Numbered from the stretch's first letter, positions 51,514 to 61,030 are shown. The stretch: DNA of 64,000 bases from an uncultured Prevotellaceae bacterium (GCA_900318535.1 ONKU01000002.1:1-64000); one strand, 5' to 3'. The notes: a model not told the origin generated them from the sequence alone. Program-made: numbers and translations.

Positions 51514-53916
51514 ATGGCAAAAAAGAGCGGTTTACAAACGTTGAAGCAGGAACGTCGTGAGTACCACGACAGGGTAATCAACTTCTTTAATGAGCAGGGC
51601 GAGGCCTCGTATAACTACAAGCAGGTGTCGGCAGCCGTTGGGGCCAACACACCCAAGCGCCGGATGCTCATCGTCGAAATCCTTGACCAGCTGGCCGTTG
51701 ACGGCTTCCTGACTCAGGTGGGCCCGGGCAGCTACAAGGCGGTGAACCGCTCGATGGTGGCCGAGGGCATCTTCATCCGTCGCGGTAACGGTAAGAACAG
51801 CGTGGATACCGCCAGCGACGACGGTCAGCCCATCGCTGTCCAGGAGCGTAACTCGCTGCACGCGCTCAACGGCGACCGCGTGCTGGTGCACATCAGCGCC
51901 GCTCGTCATGGCCAGGCTCCCGAAGCCAAGGTCATCAAAATCCTCGAGCGCAAGGAGCAGGTGTTTGTGGGCACGCTGCAGGTGATGAAATATTTTGCCC
52001 AGCTGGCCATCGACAGCAAGTTCCTGGCGACCGACATCTTCATCCCGCTGGACAAGCTGGCGGGAGGCAGGACGGGTGACAAGGTGGTTGCGAAGATCAT
52101 CGACTGGCCCGAAGATGCCAACACGCCCATCGGTGAGGTGGTTGACGTGCTGGGTGTCGCCGGCGAGAACAATGCCGAGATTCACGCCATCCTGGCCGAG
52201 TTCGGACTGCCTTACAAGTATCCCGAGAACGTCACCGAGGCCGCCGAGGCCCTGGAGCCCGGCATCACCCCCGAGGAGATCGCCAAGCGCCGTGACATGC
52301 GCGACGTGACGACGTTCACCATCGACCCTGCCGATGCCAAGGACTTTGACGACGCGCTGTCGATCCAGAAGCTCAAGAACGGCAACTGGGAAATCGGCGT
52401 TCACATCGCCGATGTGAGCCACTATGTCACCCCGGGTTCGATCATCGACAAGGAAGCCTATGAGCGCGCCACGTCGGTCTATCTGGTGGACCGCACGGTG
52501 CCCATGCTGCCCGAGAAACTGTGCAACTTCATCTGCTCGTTGCGCCCCGACGAGGACAAGCTCACCCACTCGGTGGTGATGGAGATGGATGCCGAGGCCA
52601 AGGTGAAGAAATACAAAATCTGCCACACTGTGACCCGCAGCAACAGGCGTTTCTCCTATGAGGAGGCGCAGCACATCCTGGAGACGGGCAAGGGAGACCT
52701 GGCCGACGAACTCGCTGTGCTCAACGAGATGGCCAAGCAGTTGAGGAAGCGCCGCTTTGACGAGGGCGGCTCGGTATCATTCAACCGCGAAGAGAAGAAA
52801 TTTGAGATCGATGAGACGGGTAAGCCCACGGCTGTCCATATCCACGTGGCCCAAGACGCCAACAAGCTCATCGAGGAGTTCATGCTGCTGGCCAACTGCA
52901 AGGTGGCCGAGCACATCGGCAAGGTGGCCAAGAACAGGACCGCCAAGGCCTTCGTCTATCGTGTGCACGACCAGCCCGACCTGGACAAGCTGCAGAATTT
53001 TGCCGACATTGCCGCCCACTTTGGCTACAAGGTGCGCACCAAGGGCTCTGGACGCGACATCAACAAGTCCATCAACAAGATGCTGGAAGAGGCCAAGGGC
53101 AAGCCCGAGGAGGAGATGCTCGCCATCCTGGCCATCCGCTCGATGGCAAAGGCCATCTACAGTGCTACCAACATCGGCCACTATGGCCTGGCGTTTGACT
53201 ACTACACCCACTTCACCTCGCCCATCCGCCGCTATCCCGACTTGACGGTGCACCGCCTGCTCGACAAGTACGCCGCTGGCGAGAAGAGCGTCGATCCCAC
53301 CAAGCTGGAGGACCAGTGCAAGCACATGAGTGCCCAGGAGCAGCTGGCCGCCAATGCCGAGCGTGCTTCGATCAAGTACAAGGAGGTGGAGTTCATGGGC
53401 CAGCGACTGGGCGGTGTCTTCGAGGGACACATCTCGGGAGTGACCGAGTGGGGCCTGTATGTTGAGCTCGATGAGACCCATTGCGAGGGTCTGGTGGGCA
53501 TTCGCGGCCTGGATGACGACTTCTACGAGTTTGACGAGAAGAATTACTGCATCCGCGGTCTGCGTCGTGGCAAAGTGTATCGTCTGGGCGACCCCATCAC
53601 GATTCAGGTGGCACGTGCCGACCTCATCAAGAAGCAGCTCGATTTCGTCCTCGTTGACAAGGAGAATCCTGCCAACAGCCACCGCATCGACCGTGAGCCC
53701 ATCACCGAGCAGAACAGTCGCAGCATCGGCGGAAAATTGTCGCGTGACGAGCGCCAGCGCATGCAGTACGAGGGCGGTAGCGCGTCGCGACGCCAGCAGC
53801 GCGGTAACCGCGGCAACAGCACCCGCCGCCAGGCACGTGAAGCCCGTGACAGCAAAGTGGGCCGTCCTGGCCGCAAATCCGGCCGTTCGGGCAAGCCCCG
53901 TGGCCGCAAAAGGTAA
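51514..53916 (+). CDS. rnr: Ribonuclease R
   Basis: The 800-residue protein has an N-terminal winged-helix and cold-shock parts. The RNB catalytic domain includes the acidic site FTIDPADAKDFDDALS (around residue 270) and GLAFDYYTHFTSPIRRYPDL. An S1 domain follows (FEGHISGVTEWGLYVELDE, about residue 635) and a basic Arg/Gly-rich tail. It is a 3'-to-5' processive exonuclease that degrades structured RNA and takes part in RNA quality control. The length is normal. It begins a plus-strand group that continues with mtaB 74 bp downstream. Confidence 0.96.
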   Translation: MAKKSGLQTLKQERREYHDRVINFFNEQGEASYNYKQVSAAVGANTPKRRMLIVEILDQLAVDGFLTQVGPGSYKAVNRSMVAEGIFIRRGNGKNSVDTASDDGQPIAVQERNSLHALNGDRVLVHISAARHGQAPEAKVIKILERKEQVFVGTLQVMKYFAQLAIDSKFLATDIFIPLDKLAGGRTGDKVVAKIIDWPEDANTPIGEVVDVLGVAGENNAEIHAILAEFGLPYKYPENVTEAAEALEPGITPEEIAKRRDMRDVTTFTIDPADAKDFDDALSIQKLKNGNWEIGVHIADVSHYVTPGSIIDKEAYERATSVYLVDRTVPMLPEKLCNFICSLRPDEDKLTHSVVMEMDAEAKVKKYKICHTVTRSNRRFSYEEAQHILETGKGDLADELAVLNEMAKQLRKRRFDEGGSVSFNREEKKFEIDETGKPTAVHIHVAQDANKLIEEFMLLANCKVAEHIGKVAKNRTAKAFVYRVHDQPDLDKLQNFADIAAHFGYKVRTKGSGRDINKSINKMLEEAKGKPEEEMLAILAIRSMAKAIYSATNIGHYGLAFDYYTHFTSPIRRYPDLTVHRLLDKYAAGEKSVDPTKLEDQCKHMSAQEQLAANAERASIKYKEVEFMGQRLGGVFEGHISGVTEWGLYVELDETHCEGLVGIRGLDDDFYEFDEKNYCIRGLRRGKVYRLGDPITIQVARADLIKKQLDFVLVDKENPANSHRIDREPITEQNSRSIGGKLSRDERQRMQYEGGSASRRQQRGNRGNSTRRQAREARDSKVGRPGRKSGRSGKPRGRKR

Positions 53917-53990
53917 AAAATCAGTATTAGATTTATCCGTATAACCCGTTAACTCCGTTATATTCGTCTCATCCGTTCAACCAAGAGAAA

Positions 53991-55298
53991 ATGAACCCCG
54001 TCCCGCAACATAGGGTAAAACTCGAGACACTGGGTTGCAAACTCAACTTCTCGGAGACTGCCACCATGCAGTCTCTCCTGGCCGAGCACGGCTTTGTGCC
54101 TGCCGCACGCGGCGAGGTGCCCGACGTGTGCATCGTGAACACCTGCAGTGTGACAGCCCTGGCCGACAGCAAGTGCCGTCAGCACATCCGTCACCTCATT
54201 CGCCAGTACCCCGATGCCTTGATGGTGGTCACCGGCTGCTATGCACAGCTCAAGGGGAAGGAAATTGCCGAAATTCCCGGGGTGGACATCGTGCTGGGTA
54301 GTGAACACAAGGCCCGGATTGCCGATTATGTGCTGCAATGGTTCGAGGACCACCGGCAGCAACTGGCAGTGACGCCGTCGCTCGACATACGCTCGTTCTC
54401 GCCCTCGTGTGACCGTGGCGATCGCACCCGTTACTGGCTCAAGGTGCAGGACGGCTGTGACTACTGGTGCAGCTACTGCACCATTCCTGCCGCACGCGGC
54501 CGCAGTCGCAGCGGCACCATCGCCCAGCTCACCGCCCAGGCCCGCGAGGTGACCGCCGAGGGGGGCAAGGAAATCGTCATCACGGGCGTGAACATCGGCG
54601 ACTTTGGCAAGAATACGGGCGAAAATTTTCTGGATTTGCTCAAATCCCTCGATGAAATCGACGGAATCGAGCGTTACCGCATCTCCTCGATCGAGCCCGA
54701 CCTGTTGACCGACGACATCATCGACTTTTGCTCCACTTCCAGGGCTTTCATGCCTCATTTCCACATCCCGTTGCAAAGTGGCAGCGATCCCATCCTCAAG
54801 CTGATGCGCCGCCACTACGAGCGGCAGCTCTTTGCCGACAAGGTGGCGCGATGCCGCGAGCTGATGCCTGACTGCTTCATCGGTGTCGATGTGATGGTGG
54901 GCACCCGTGGCGAGACGCCCGAGTTGTTTGAGGACAGCTACAATTTCATCAAGTCGCTCGACGTGCAGCACCTGCACGTGTTCCCCTACAGCGAGCGCCC
55001 GGGCACGATGGCCTTGCGCATCCCCTACATCGTCACCCAGCAGGATAAGCAGGCACGTGCGGCCCGCATGATCGCCCTGAGCGATGAAAAGCAGGCCGAC
55101 TTCACCCGCCGCTACCTGGGCACCGTGCGACCCGTGCTGCTTGAGCACGGCCGCGGCAAGGGCATGATGCACGGTTTCACCGACAACTACATCCGCGTCA
55201 ACGTGGAGCCCGACATGAGCCTCGCCAACCAGATCGTGAACGTGAAACTATTGACCCTAAACGACGACCTGAGCGTCGACGCCCAAGTCGTGACATGA
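53991..55298 (+). CDS. mtaB: tRNA t6A37 methylthiotransferase
   Basis: The 435-residue protein has an N-terminal MTTase domain with three cysteines (LGCKLNFSE, VNTCSVT, VTGCYAQ) and the radical SAM motif CDYWCSYCTIP (about residue 155). Downstream are LQSGSDPILKLMRRHY, GVDVMVGTRGET and a C-terminal TRAM part. It uses two 4Fe-4S clusters and S-adenosylmethionine to turn t6A into ms2t6A at position 37. The MtaB-type motif set, rather than that of MiaB or RimO, is the basis of the assignment. tcdA in this window acts on the same base. Confidence 0.93.
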   Translation: MNPVPQHRVKLETLGCKLNFSETATMQSLLAEHGFVPAARGEVPDVCIVNTCSVTALADSKCRQHIRHLIRQYPDALMVVTGCYAQLKGKEIAEIPGVDIVLGSEHKARIADYVLQWFEDHRQQLAVTPSLDIRSFSPSCDRGDRTRYWLKVQDGCDYWCSYCTIPAARGRSRSGTIAQLTAQAREVTAEGGKEIVITGVNIGDFGKNTGENFLDLLKSLDEIDGIERYRISSIEPDLLTDDIIDFCSTSRAFMPHFHIPLQSGSDPILKLMRRHYERQLFADKVARCRELMPDCFIGVDVMVGTRGETPELFEDSYNFIKSLDVQHLHVFPYSERPGTMALRIPYIVTQQDKQARAARMIALSDEKQADFTRRYLGTVRPVLLEHGRGKGMMHGFTDNYIRVNVEPDMSLANQIVNVKLLTLNDDLSVDAQVVT

Positions 55299-55307
55299 TA
55301 TAATTTG

Positions 55308-56327
55308 ATGAAACGAGTTGCAGTCATCATATTGAACTGGAATGGCGCCAAATTGCTGCGCCGCTATCTGCCCACGGTCATCGAGGGCACCGATCCCGCT
55401 ATTGCCGACGTCATCGTCGCCGATAACGGCAGCACCGACGACAGCCTGCAGGTCCTCCAGCAGGAGTTCCCCGACGTCAAGGTGCTCAAGTTTGACAAGA
55501 ACTATGGCTTTGCCGAGGGCTACAATCTGGCTATTGCCCAGACGATGTACCCCTACACGGTGTTGCTCAACAGCGACGTGCGCACCCCGCGTGGCTGGCT
55601 CAATCCGCTGCTGGACCACATGGAGCGCAACGCCCAGGTGGGTGCTGTGATGCCCAAGCTGTTGCACGACCGCGGCGATGGCAAGCAGATGTTTGAATAT
55701 GCCGGCGCAGCGGGCGGTTACATCGACTGCCACGGCTATCCCTACTGCCGCGGCCGCATCTTTGAGTACGTCGAGGACGACCACGGCCAGTATGACGACG
55801 GCCCCAAGAGCGTCTTTTGGGCGACGGGAGCATGCCTGATGGTGCGCAGCCAGCTCTATCACGATGTGGGCGGGCTGGACAAGGACTTTTTTGCCCACAT
55901 GGAGGAAATTGACCTGTGCTGGCGCATCCGCCTGGCGGGCAGCGACTTGCACATGGTGCCCGCGAGCCACGTCTATCACCTGGGCGGCGGCAGCCTGCCG
56001 CAGGGCAACCCCCGCAAGACCTACCTCAACTTCCGCAACAACCTGCTCTTGCTGCACAAGAACCTGCCCCACGACGAAGGCAAGCGTCTGTTGTTCACAC
56101 GGCGCCTGATGGACACCCTGGCCTTCGGGATGGCCATCGCCAAGTTCCACTTCGGGGACGCCAGGGCCATCGTGCGCGCCCACCGCGACTTCCGCAAGAT
56201 GCGTTCCAACTACACCTCGCAGCCCAGCGTCAACCTGCTCAAACGGCTCCCCGAGGAGCGCGTCAACATCATCACCGCCCACTACCTGCGCGGCGTGAAA
56301 CTCTTCACCGACCTGAAAATAAACTAA
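55308..56327 (+). CDS. Family 2 glycosyltransferase (rhamnosyltransferase-like)
   Basis: The frame opens at 55305 with TTG, but the ATG at 55308 is the better start (339 residues). The GT-A fold shows VAVIILNWNGAKLLRRYL, the IVADNGSTDDS metal/nucleotide loop, NYGFAEGYNLAI, and FWATGACLMVRS followed by DKDFFAHMEEIDLCWR. This subgroup includes rhamnosyltransferases for O-antigen or capsule, but the sugar is not predictable. No membrane segments are seen. It lies 9 bp after mtaB, and the next gene is 24 bp away. Confidence 0.93.
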   Translation: MKRVAVIILNWNGAKLLRRYLPTVIEGTDPAIADVIVADNGSTDDSLQVLQQEFPDVKVLKFDKNYGFAEGYNLAIAQTMYPYTVLLNSDVRTPRGWLNPLLDHMERNAQVGAVMPKLLHDRGDGKQMFEYAGAAGGYIDCHGYPYCRGRIFEYVEDDHGQYDDGPKSVFWATGACLMVRSQLYHDVGGLDKDFFAHMEEIDLCWRIRLAGSDLHMVPASHVYHLGGGSLPQGNPRKTYLNFRNNLLLLHKNLPHDEGKRLLFTRRLMDTLAFGMAIAKFHFGDARAIVRAHRDFRKMRSNYTSQPSVNLLKRLPEERVNIITAHYLRGVKLFTDLKIN

Positions 56328-56351
56328 CAATTAAGGACTAACGACCAACAA

Positions 56352-57476
56352 ATGAATAGTATGAAAAAACTAGGTTTTGGGCTGATGCGTCTGCCGCTGG
56401 TCAATCCCGATGACCAAGCCAGCATCGATATCGAGAAATTCAGGGAGATGGCCGACAAGTTCATCGAGCGCGGCTTCACCTACTTCGACACCGCCTACCC
56501 CTATCACGGCGGCAAGAGCGAGGAAGCCTTCAGGGAGGTCGTCGTCAAGCGTTACCCGCGCGAGTCGTTCACCATCACCAGCAAGATGCCCGTGTGGGCC
56601 ATCAAGCAGGAGGGCGACCTGGAGCGCGTTTTCAACGAGCAGCTCGCCAAGTGCGGCGTGGACTACTTCGACTACTACTGGCTGCACGCCCTCAACCGCG
56701 AGCGCGTCGAGGTGATAGAACGCATGGACGGCTGGGGATTCCTCGCCCGCATGCGTGACGAGGGCAAAATCCGCCACTTCGGCTTCTCTTTCCACGACGA
56801 CTCGGCCCTGCTGGCCGAAATCCTGGACAAGCACCCCGAGGTCGAATTTGTCCAGCTGCAGATCAACTACCTCGACTGGGAAAGTCCCGCCATCGAGAGC
56901 AAAACGTGCTACGACCTGTGTGTCAAGCACGGCAAGCCCGTCATCGTCATGGAGCCCGTTAAGGGCGGCTCATTGGCCCGTGTCCCTGCTGCCGTGGAGC
57001 AGCTGTTCAGGCAATATAATCCCGATGCCAGTCCCGCCTCGTGGGCCATCCGCTATTGTGCCTCGTTGCCCAATGTGATGATGGTGCTCAGCGGCATGAG
57101 CAACATGGAGCAGATGGAGGACAATTTAGGGTATATGGCTGATTTCAAGCCTCTCAACGATGAGGAACAGGCTATCATCGCCCGTGCCACCCAGGTGATT
57201 AGTGATGCCATTGCCGTACCCTGCACCGCCTGTCACTATTGTACCGAAGGCTGCCCTCAGCAGATTGCCATCCCCGAGTTCTTCAACCTCTACAATAACC
57301 TGAAGCAGTTCCCCGATCAAAAGGGCAACTGCAAGCTTTACTACGGCCTGTTGACCAAGAGCCACGGCCCCGCCAGCGAGTGCGTCGAGTGTGGCCAATG
57401 CGAGGCCCAGTGCCCCCAACACATCGACATCATCGACAACCTGAAACTCGTCGCCCAAGCCTTTGAGCAATCCTGA
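56352..57476 (+). CDS. Cytoplasmic aldo/keto reductase with 4Fe-4S domain
   Basis: The 374-residue protein has the AKR barrel (LGFGLMRLPLV; catalytic Asp and Tyr in YFDTAYPY; Lys in ITSKMP; His in YYWLHALN). Two C-terminal cysteine clusters follow (CTACHYCTEGCPQ and CVECGQCEAQCPQ). Unlike its relative at 27720, it lacks a signal peptide, so it acts in the cytoplasm. The Fe-S part suggests electrons come from ferredoxin rather than NADPH alone. The substrate is unknown. It is the last gene before a repeat-rich gap. Confidence 0.92.
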   Translation: MNSMKKLGFGLMRLPLVNPDDQASIDIEKFREMADKFIERGFTYFDTAYPYHGGKSEEAFREVVVKRYPRESFTITSKMPVWAIKQEGDLERVFNEQLAKCGVDYFDYYWLHALNRERVEVIERMDGWGFLARMRDEGKIRHFGFSFHDDSALLAEILDKHPEVEFVQLQINYLDWESPAIESKTCYDLCVKHGKPVIVMEPVKGGSLARVPAAVEQLFRQYNPDASPASWAIRYCASLPNVMMVLSGMSNMEQMEDNLGYMADFKPLNDEEQAIIARATQVISDAIAVPCTACHYCTEGCPQQIAIPEFFNLYNNLKQFPDQKGNCKLYYGLLTKSHGPASECVECGQCEAQCPQHIDIIDNLKLVAQAFEQS

Positions 57477-57529
57477 ACTGACGCGAGTTAAATAAAGATA
57501 GAACGCTGATGCTCAGTTTGTCCGCGATG

Positions 57530-57555
57530 TAGAGACGCAAAATCTTGCGTCTCTA
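57530..57555. repeat. Perfect hairpin TAGAGACGCAA-aatc-TTGCGTCTCTA
   Basis: An 11-bp perfect inverted repeat with a four-base loop and no T-run. Similar TAGAGACGC hairpins are dispersed in many bacterial genomes, so this is probably a small repeat element rather than a terminator. Confidence 0.8.
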
Positions 57556-57690
57556 GGTCAGCAATTGGTAATGTTTAGAAGTCGGCAATTTATTAAATCC
57601 TCATAATCCGCCGACAGTAAAAAAGAGCGCGGATGCAATTTGTTTAATTCGTTTAATTGGCTACGCCGAGCTAAAGGTTCTAGACCTGAA

Positions 57691-57722
57691 AACTTAGCGT
57701 CTTCGCGTCCCAGCGTGAGGCC
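57691..57722 (+). repeat. Dispersed 32-bp repeat, copy 1 (TTAGCG type)
   Basis: It begins AACTTAGCG and ends AGCGTGAGGCC. It matches copy 2 at 59911-59942 at 27 of 32 positions by direct reading, with an internal period of about 9 bases. Confidence 0.8.
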
Positions 57723-57761
57723 CGAAGTGTGCCGCCAGTATGAAAAAATGAGTTAAAACTA

Positions 57762-57792
57762 TTGACAAAGGCCTCTGAATGTTGTAATTTTG
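57762..57792 (+). promoter_or_regulatory. Promoter of DUF3098-uppP-truB-queA
   Basis: TTGAC (TTG at 57762-57764) and TAATTTTG (57785-57792) are 20 bp apart, an ideal Bacteroidota arrangement. The start codon is about 60 bp further on. Confidence 0.75.
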
Positions 57793-57853
57793 CACCAAAT
57801 TGCAATGTTATGCGCCCGTGCTAACGGGCAACTAAAAGTTTACAACTACAATA

Positions 57854-58159
57854 ATGGCAACTCAAGAAAAGAAAGTTCAAAACGAGAACAAGGGTGGCGG
57901 TAAAGTGAGCTATCCGCTGGGAAAGATCAATTTCATCCTCATGGGCATCTGCCTGCTGTTGATTATCATTGGCTTTTGGCTGATGACAGGTGACGCCAAT
58001 GTGGGCGACAAGTTCAACAACAACATCTTTGAAGCCAGCCGCATCACCACTGGCCCCATCATCGCGTTCTTGGGCTTTGTGCTCATGGCTTTTGCCATCA
58101 TCTATCGCAAGAAGGACAATAAACCCGCCGACAACACCGATAACACTGATAACGAATAA
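57854..58159 (+). CDS. DUF3098 membrane protein
   Basis: The 101-residue protein has two membrane segments (INFILMGICLLLIIIGFWLM and TTGPIIAFLGFVLMAFAIIY) with a GDAN motif between them and charged ends. DUF3098 is typical of Bacteroidota and commonly sits just upstream of uppP (6 bp here). Function is unknown. A link to undecaprenyl phosphate recycling is inferred from context only. Confidence 0.88.
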   Translation: MATQEKKVQNENKGGGKVSYPLGKINFILMGICLLLIIIGFWLMTGDANVGDKFNNNIFEASRITTGPIIAFLGFVLMAFAIIYRKKDNKPADNTDNTDNE

Positions 58160-58165
58160 ATTAGC

Positions 58166-58981
58166 ATGAGTTGGTTCGAAGCCTTGATTCTGGGCATTGT
58201 CCAGGGTCTGACCGAGTATCTCCCTGTGAGCAGCAGTGGCCATCTGGCCATTGGCAGTTATCTGTTCGGTATCGATGGTGCCGACAACCTGACGTTCACC
58301 GTACTGGTGCACGTGGCCACGGTGTTGAGCACGTTCGTTATCCTGTGGAGCGAGATTGACTGGATCCTGAAGGGACTGTTCAAGTTCAAGATGAACGACG
58401 AGACCAAGTATTTCCTCAACATCCTGGTGTCGATGATTCCCATCGGCATCGTGGGCTTCTGTTTCAAGGACAAGGTCGAGGAAATCTTTGGCAGCGGACT
58501 GCTCATCGTGGGCTGCATGCTGTTGTTGACGGCAGCACTGCTCATCTTCTCCTACTATGCCAAGCCGCGCCAAAAGGAGAAAATCTCGTGGCGTGACGCC
58601 CTGGTCATCGGCATTGCACAGGCATGTGCCGTGATGCCCGGCCTGTCGCGCTCGGGCAGCACCATCGCAACGGGCCTGCTGCTGGGCAACAAAAAGGAGT
58701 CGCTGGCGCAGTTCTCGTTCCTGATGGTGATTCCGCCCATCTTGGGAGAGGCACTGCTCGACGTACTCAAGGTCGTCAAGGGTGAAGAGGCCTTTGGCGG
58801 CATCGGCACGTTGCCGCTGGTGGTGGGCTTCCTGGCCGCTTTCCTGGCCGGATGCCTGGCCTGCAAGTGGATGATCAGCATCGTCAAGAAGGGCAAGCTG
58901 GTGTACTTCGGCCTGTATTGCATCATCGCCGGCCTGTTCGCCATCGCCCTCTCGCAGCTCATGCCCGCCCCCGTAATGTAA
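58166..58981 (+). CDS. uppP: Undecaprenyl-diphosphate phosphatase
   Basis: The 271-residue membrane protein has the two catalytic motifs of the BacA/UppP family: [17 protein letters not shown] near residue 13 and [18 protein letters not shown] near residue 155. About eight hydrophobic segments are visible. It removes a phosphate from undecaprenyl pyrophosphate, regenerating the lipid carrier for peptidoglycan and capsule synthesis, and confers some bacitracin tolerance. Confidence 0.96.
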   Translation: MSWFEALILGIVQGLTEYLPVSSSGHLAIGSYLFGIDGADNLTFTVLVHVATVLSTFVILWSEIDWILKGLFKFKMNDETKYFLNILVSMIPIGIVGFCFKDKVEEIFGSGLLIVGCMLLLTAALLIFSYYAKPRQKEKISWRDALVIGIAQACAVMPGLSRSGSTIATGLLLGNKKESLAQFSFLMVIPPILGEALLDVLKVVKGEEAFGGIGTLPLVVGFLAAFLAGCLACKWMISIVKKGKLVYFGLYCIIAGLFAIALSQLMPAPVM

Positions 58982-59027
58982 TAGCCCCTGCATCTCAAGA
59001 ACAACTAACAACTAAGGACTAAATCCG

Positions 59028-59882
59028 ATGCTCAACCCGATAGAAGGCGAAATATTCTGCATCGACAAGCCGCTCAGGATGACCTCCTTTGCCGCGGTCA
59101 AGAAAGTGCGCGCCGTGCTGCGCACCCACTTGAAGACCCGTCAGGTCAAGGTGGGCCATGCCGGAACCCTCGACCCGCTGGCCACCGGCGTGCTGCTGCT
59201 GTGCACCGGCCATGCCACCAAGCGCATCGACGAGCTGCAGGCAGGCGTCAAGGAGTATATCGCCGACCTCAGGCTAGGGGCCACCACGCCCAGCTATGAC
59301 TTGGAGACCGAGGTCGATGCCACCTACGAGTGGCAGCACATCGACCGCGCCCTCCTCGACCGCGTGCTGCAAGAGCAGTTCACGGGCAGCATCGAGCAGG
59401 TGCCCCCCTCGTTCTCGGCCTGCAAAATCGACGGCAAGCCCGCCTACAAGCTGGCCCGCAAGGGACAGGACGTGGAAATCCGTCCCAAGACCCTTGTCAT
59501 CGACGAGATTGAAGTGCTGCAATGCGGCCTGCCCCAGGAACCCACGCTGCAGATACGCGTGGTGTGCAGCAAGGGTACCTACATACGCGCCCTGGCACGC
59601 GACATCGGCGTGGCACTGGACAGCGGGGCCCACTTGACGGCACTGCGCCGCACCCGCGTGGGTGATGTCACCATCGACAAGTGCCTCACCCTGGAACAGC
59701 TGGTCGAGAAACTCGACAACGAGACCTACGTCTCGCCCGAACAGGCTGCCGCCGAGCGCCTGGAACGCGAGCGCATCGAGAACCGCGAGCGCGCCGCCCG
59801 CCAAAAAGCCGAGCGCGCCGCCCGCAAGCAGCAGGCTCAAAAGTGCTCAGCGCCGCCCAAGCGCACCTCTCAAATCAAATAG
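59028..59882 (+). CDS. truB: tRNA pseudouridine(55) synthase
   Basis: The 284-residue protein contains the catalytic motif VGHAGTLDPLATGVLLL (catalytic Asp around residue 46), YIADLRLGATTPSYDLE, PPSFSACKIDGKPAYKLARKG and GTYIRALARDIG. It makes pseudouridine at position 55 of the tRNA T-loop. The last 50 residues are a basic Arg/Glu/Ala helix replacing the PUA domain of longer forms. It follows uppP by 46 bp, across a spacer with an AAGGACTAA-type repeat. Confidence 0.95.
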   Translation: MLNPIEGEIFCIDKPLRMTSFAAVKKVRAVLRTHLKTRQVKVGHAGTLDPLATGVLLLCTGHATKRIDELQAGVKEYIADLRLGATTPSYDLETEVDATYEWQHIDRALLDRVLQEQFTGSIEQVPPSFSACKIDGKPAYKLARKGQDVEIRPKTLVIDEIEVLQCGLPQEPTLQIRVVCSKGTYIRALARDIGVALDSGAHLTALRRTRVGDVTIDKCLTLEQLVEKLDNETYVSPEQAAAERLERERIENRERAARQKAERAARKQQAQKCSAPPKRTSQIK

Positions 59883-59910
59883 TATCTCAAATAGAAGTAT
59901 AATCAATAAT

Positions 59911-59942
59911 AACTTAGCGCCTTAGCGGCTTAGCGTGAGGCC
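59911..59942 (+). repeat. Dispersed 32-bp repeat, copy 2 (TTAGCG type)
   Basis: It lies in the truB-queA gap and contains three near-copies of a TTAGCG unit spaced 9 bases apart. The partner copy is at 57691-57722. Confidence 0.8.
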
Positions 59943-59974
59943 AATAAGGCGAAGCTAATTGCAATTAGAATAAC

Positions 59975-61030
59975 ATGAAACTTTCAGAATTCAACACCAA
60001 GATGCCCGAGGAGCTCATTGCCTCCTATCCCGCCCCCGTGCGTGACGAGTCCCGACTGATGGTACTGCACAAGCGCAGCAACCAGATCGAGCACAAGATC
60101 TTCAAGGAAATTCTTGAATACTTCAGCCCGCACGACCTGTTCGTGTTCAACGATACCCAGGTGTTCCCCGCCAAGCTCTTTGGCAACAAGGAGAAGACCG
60201 GTGCACGCATCGAGGTGTTCCTGCTGCGTGAATTGAACCCCAACAACAAGCTGTGGGATGTGCTTGTCGAGCCCGCACGCAAAATCCGCATCGGCAACAA
60301 GCTTTACTTTGGCCTGGACGACTCGATGGTGGCCGAGGTCATCGACAACACCACCTCGCGCGGCCGCACGCTGCGCTTTCTGTATGACGGCGACCACGAC
60401 CAGTTCAAGAAGGACCTGTACAACCTGGGCAACACGCCGCTGCCCTATTACATCCAGCGCGATGCCGAGCCCGAGGACGCCGAGCGTTACCAGACCATCT
60501 TCTCGGCCAAGGAGGGCGCGGTGGTGGCTCCCGCTGCTGGCTTGCACTTCTCGCGTGAGCTGATGCGCCGCATGGAGATCCGCGACATCGACCGCGACTT
60601 CATCACCATGCACATCAGCCTGGGAAGCTACCGCGACATCGACGTCGAGGACCTGTCCAAGCACCGTATGGACAGCGAGGAAATGGACGTGAGCGTCGAG
60701 CTCGCCGAGAAGGTCAACACCCTGCGTGATGGTGGCAACAAGGTGTGCGCCATCGGCACCTCGGTACTGCGCGCCTTTGAGACCTGCGTGGGCATGAACG
60801 GCCACATCAAGCCCTACGGTGGCTGGAGCAACAAGTTCTTGTTCCCGCCCTATGAGTGCACCACCTGCGACGCCCTGGTGACCAACTTCCACATGCCTTA
60901 CTCCATCATGCTGATGGCACAGGCGGCCTTTGGCGGCTACGAGCAGACGATGAATGCCTACCAGGTGGCCATCGAGGAGAAATACCGCTTCGGCGCCTAC
61001 GGCGACGCCATGCTCATCCTCAACGACTAA
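59975..61030 (+). CDS. queA: S-adenosylmethionine:tRNA ribosyltransferase-isomerase
   Basis: The 351-residue protein has QueA motifs throughout: PVRDESRLMVLHKRSN, HDLFVFNDTQVFPAKLFG, NTPLPYYIQR, YQTIFSAKEGAVVAPAAGLHFS, ISLGSYRDIDVEDL and TNFHMPYSIMLMAQAAFGG. It transfers and isomerises the ribosyl part of S-adenosylmethionine onto preQ1 in tRNA, the next-to-last step of queuosine synthesis. A strong terminator lies 27 bp after it. Confidence 0.96.
   Translation: MKLSEFNTKMPEELIASYPAPVRDESRLMVLHKRSNQIEHKIFKEILEYFSPHDLFVFNDTQVFPAKLFGNKEKTGARIEVFLLRELNPNNKLWDVLVEPARKIRIGNKLYFGLDDSMVAEVIDNTTSRGRTLRFLYDGDHDQFKKDLYNLGNTPLPYYIQRDAEPEDAERYQTIFSAKEGAVVAPAAGLHFSRELMRRMEIRDIDRDFITMHISLGSYRDIDVEDLSKHRMDSEEMDVSVELAEKVNTLRDGGNKVCAIGTSVLRAFETCVGMNGHIKPYGGWSNKFLFPPYECTTCDALVTNFHMPYSIMLMAQAAFGGYEQTMNAYQVAIEEKYRFGAYGDAMLILND

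Larger units (their letters stand above)
57477..57853. other. Noncoding gap rich in dispersed repeats, ending in a promoter
   Basis: No gene is seen. It contains the TAGAGACGCAA hairpin (57530-57555), a TTAGCG-type repeat (57691-57722) and, near its end, a well-spaced promoter for the DUF3098 operon. Confidence 0.6.
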
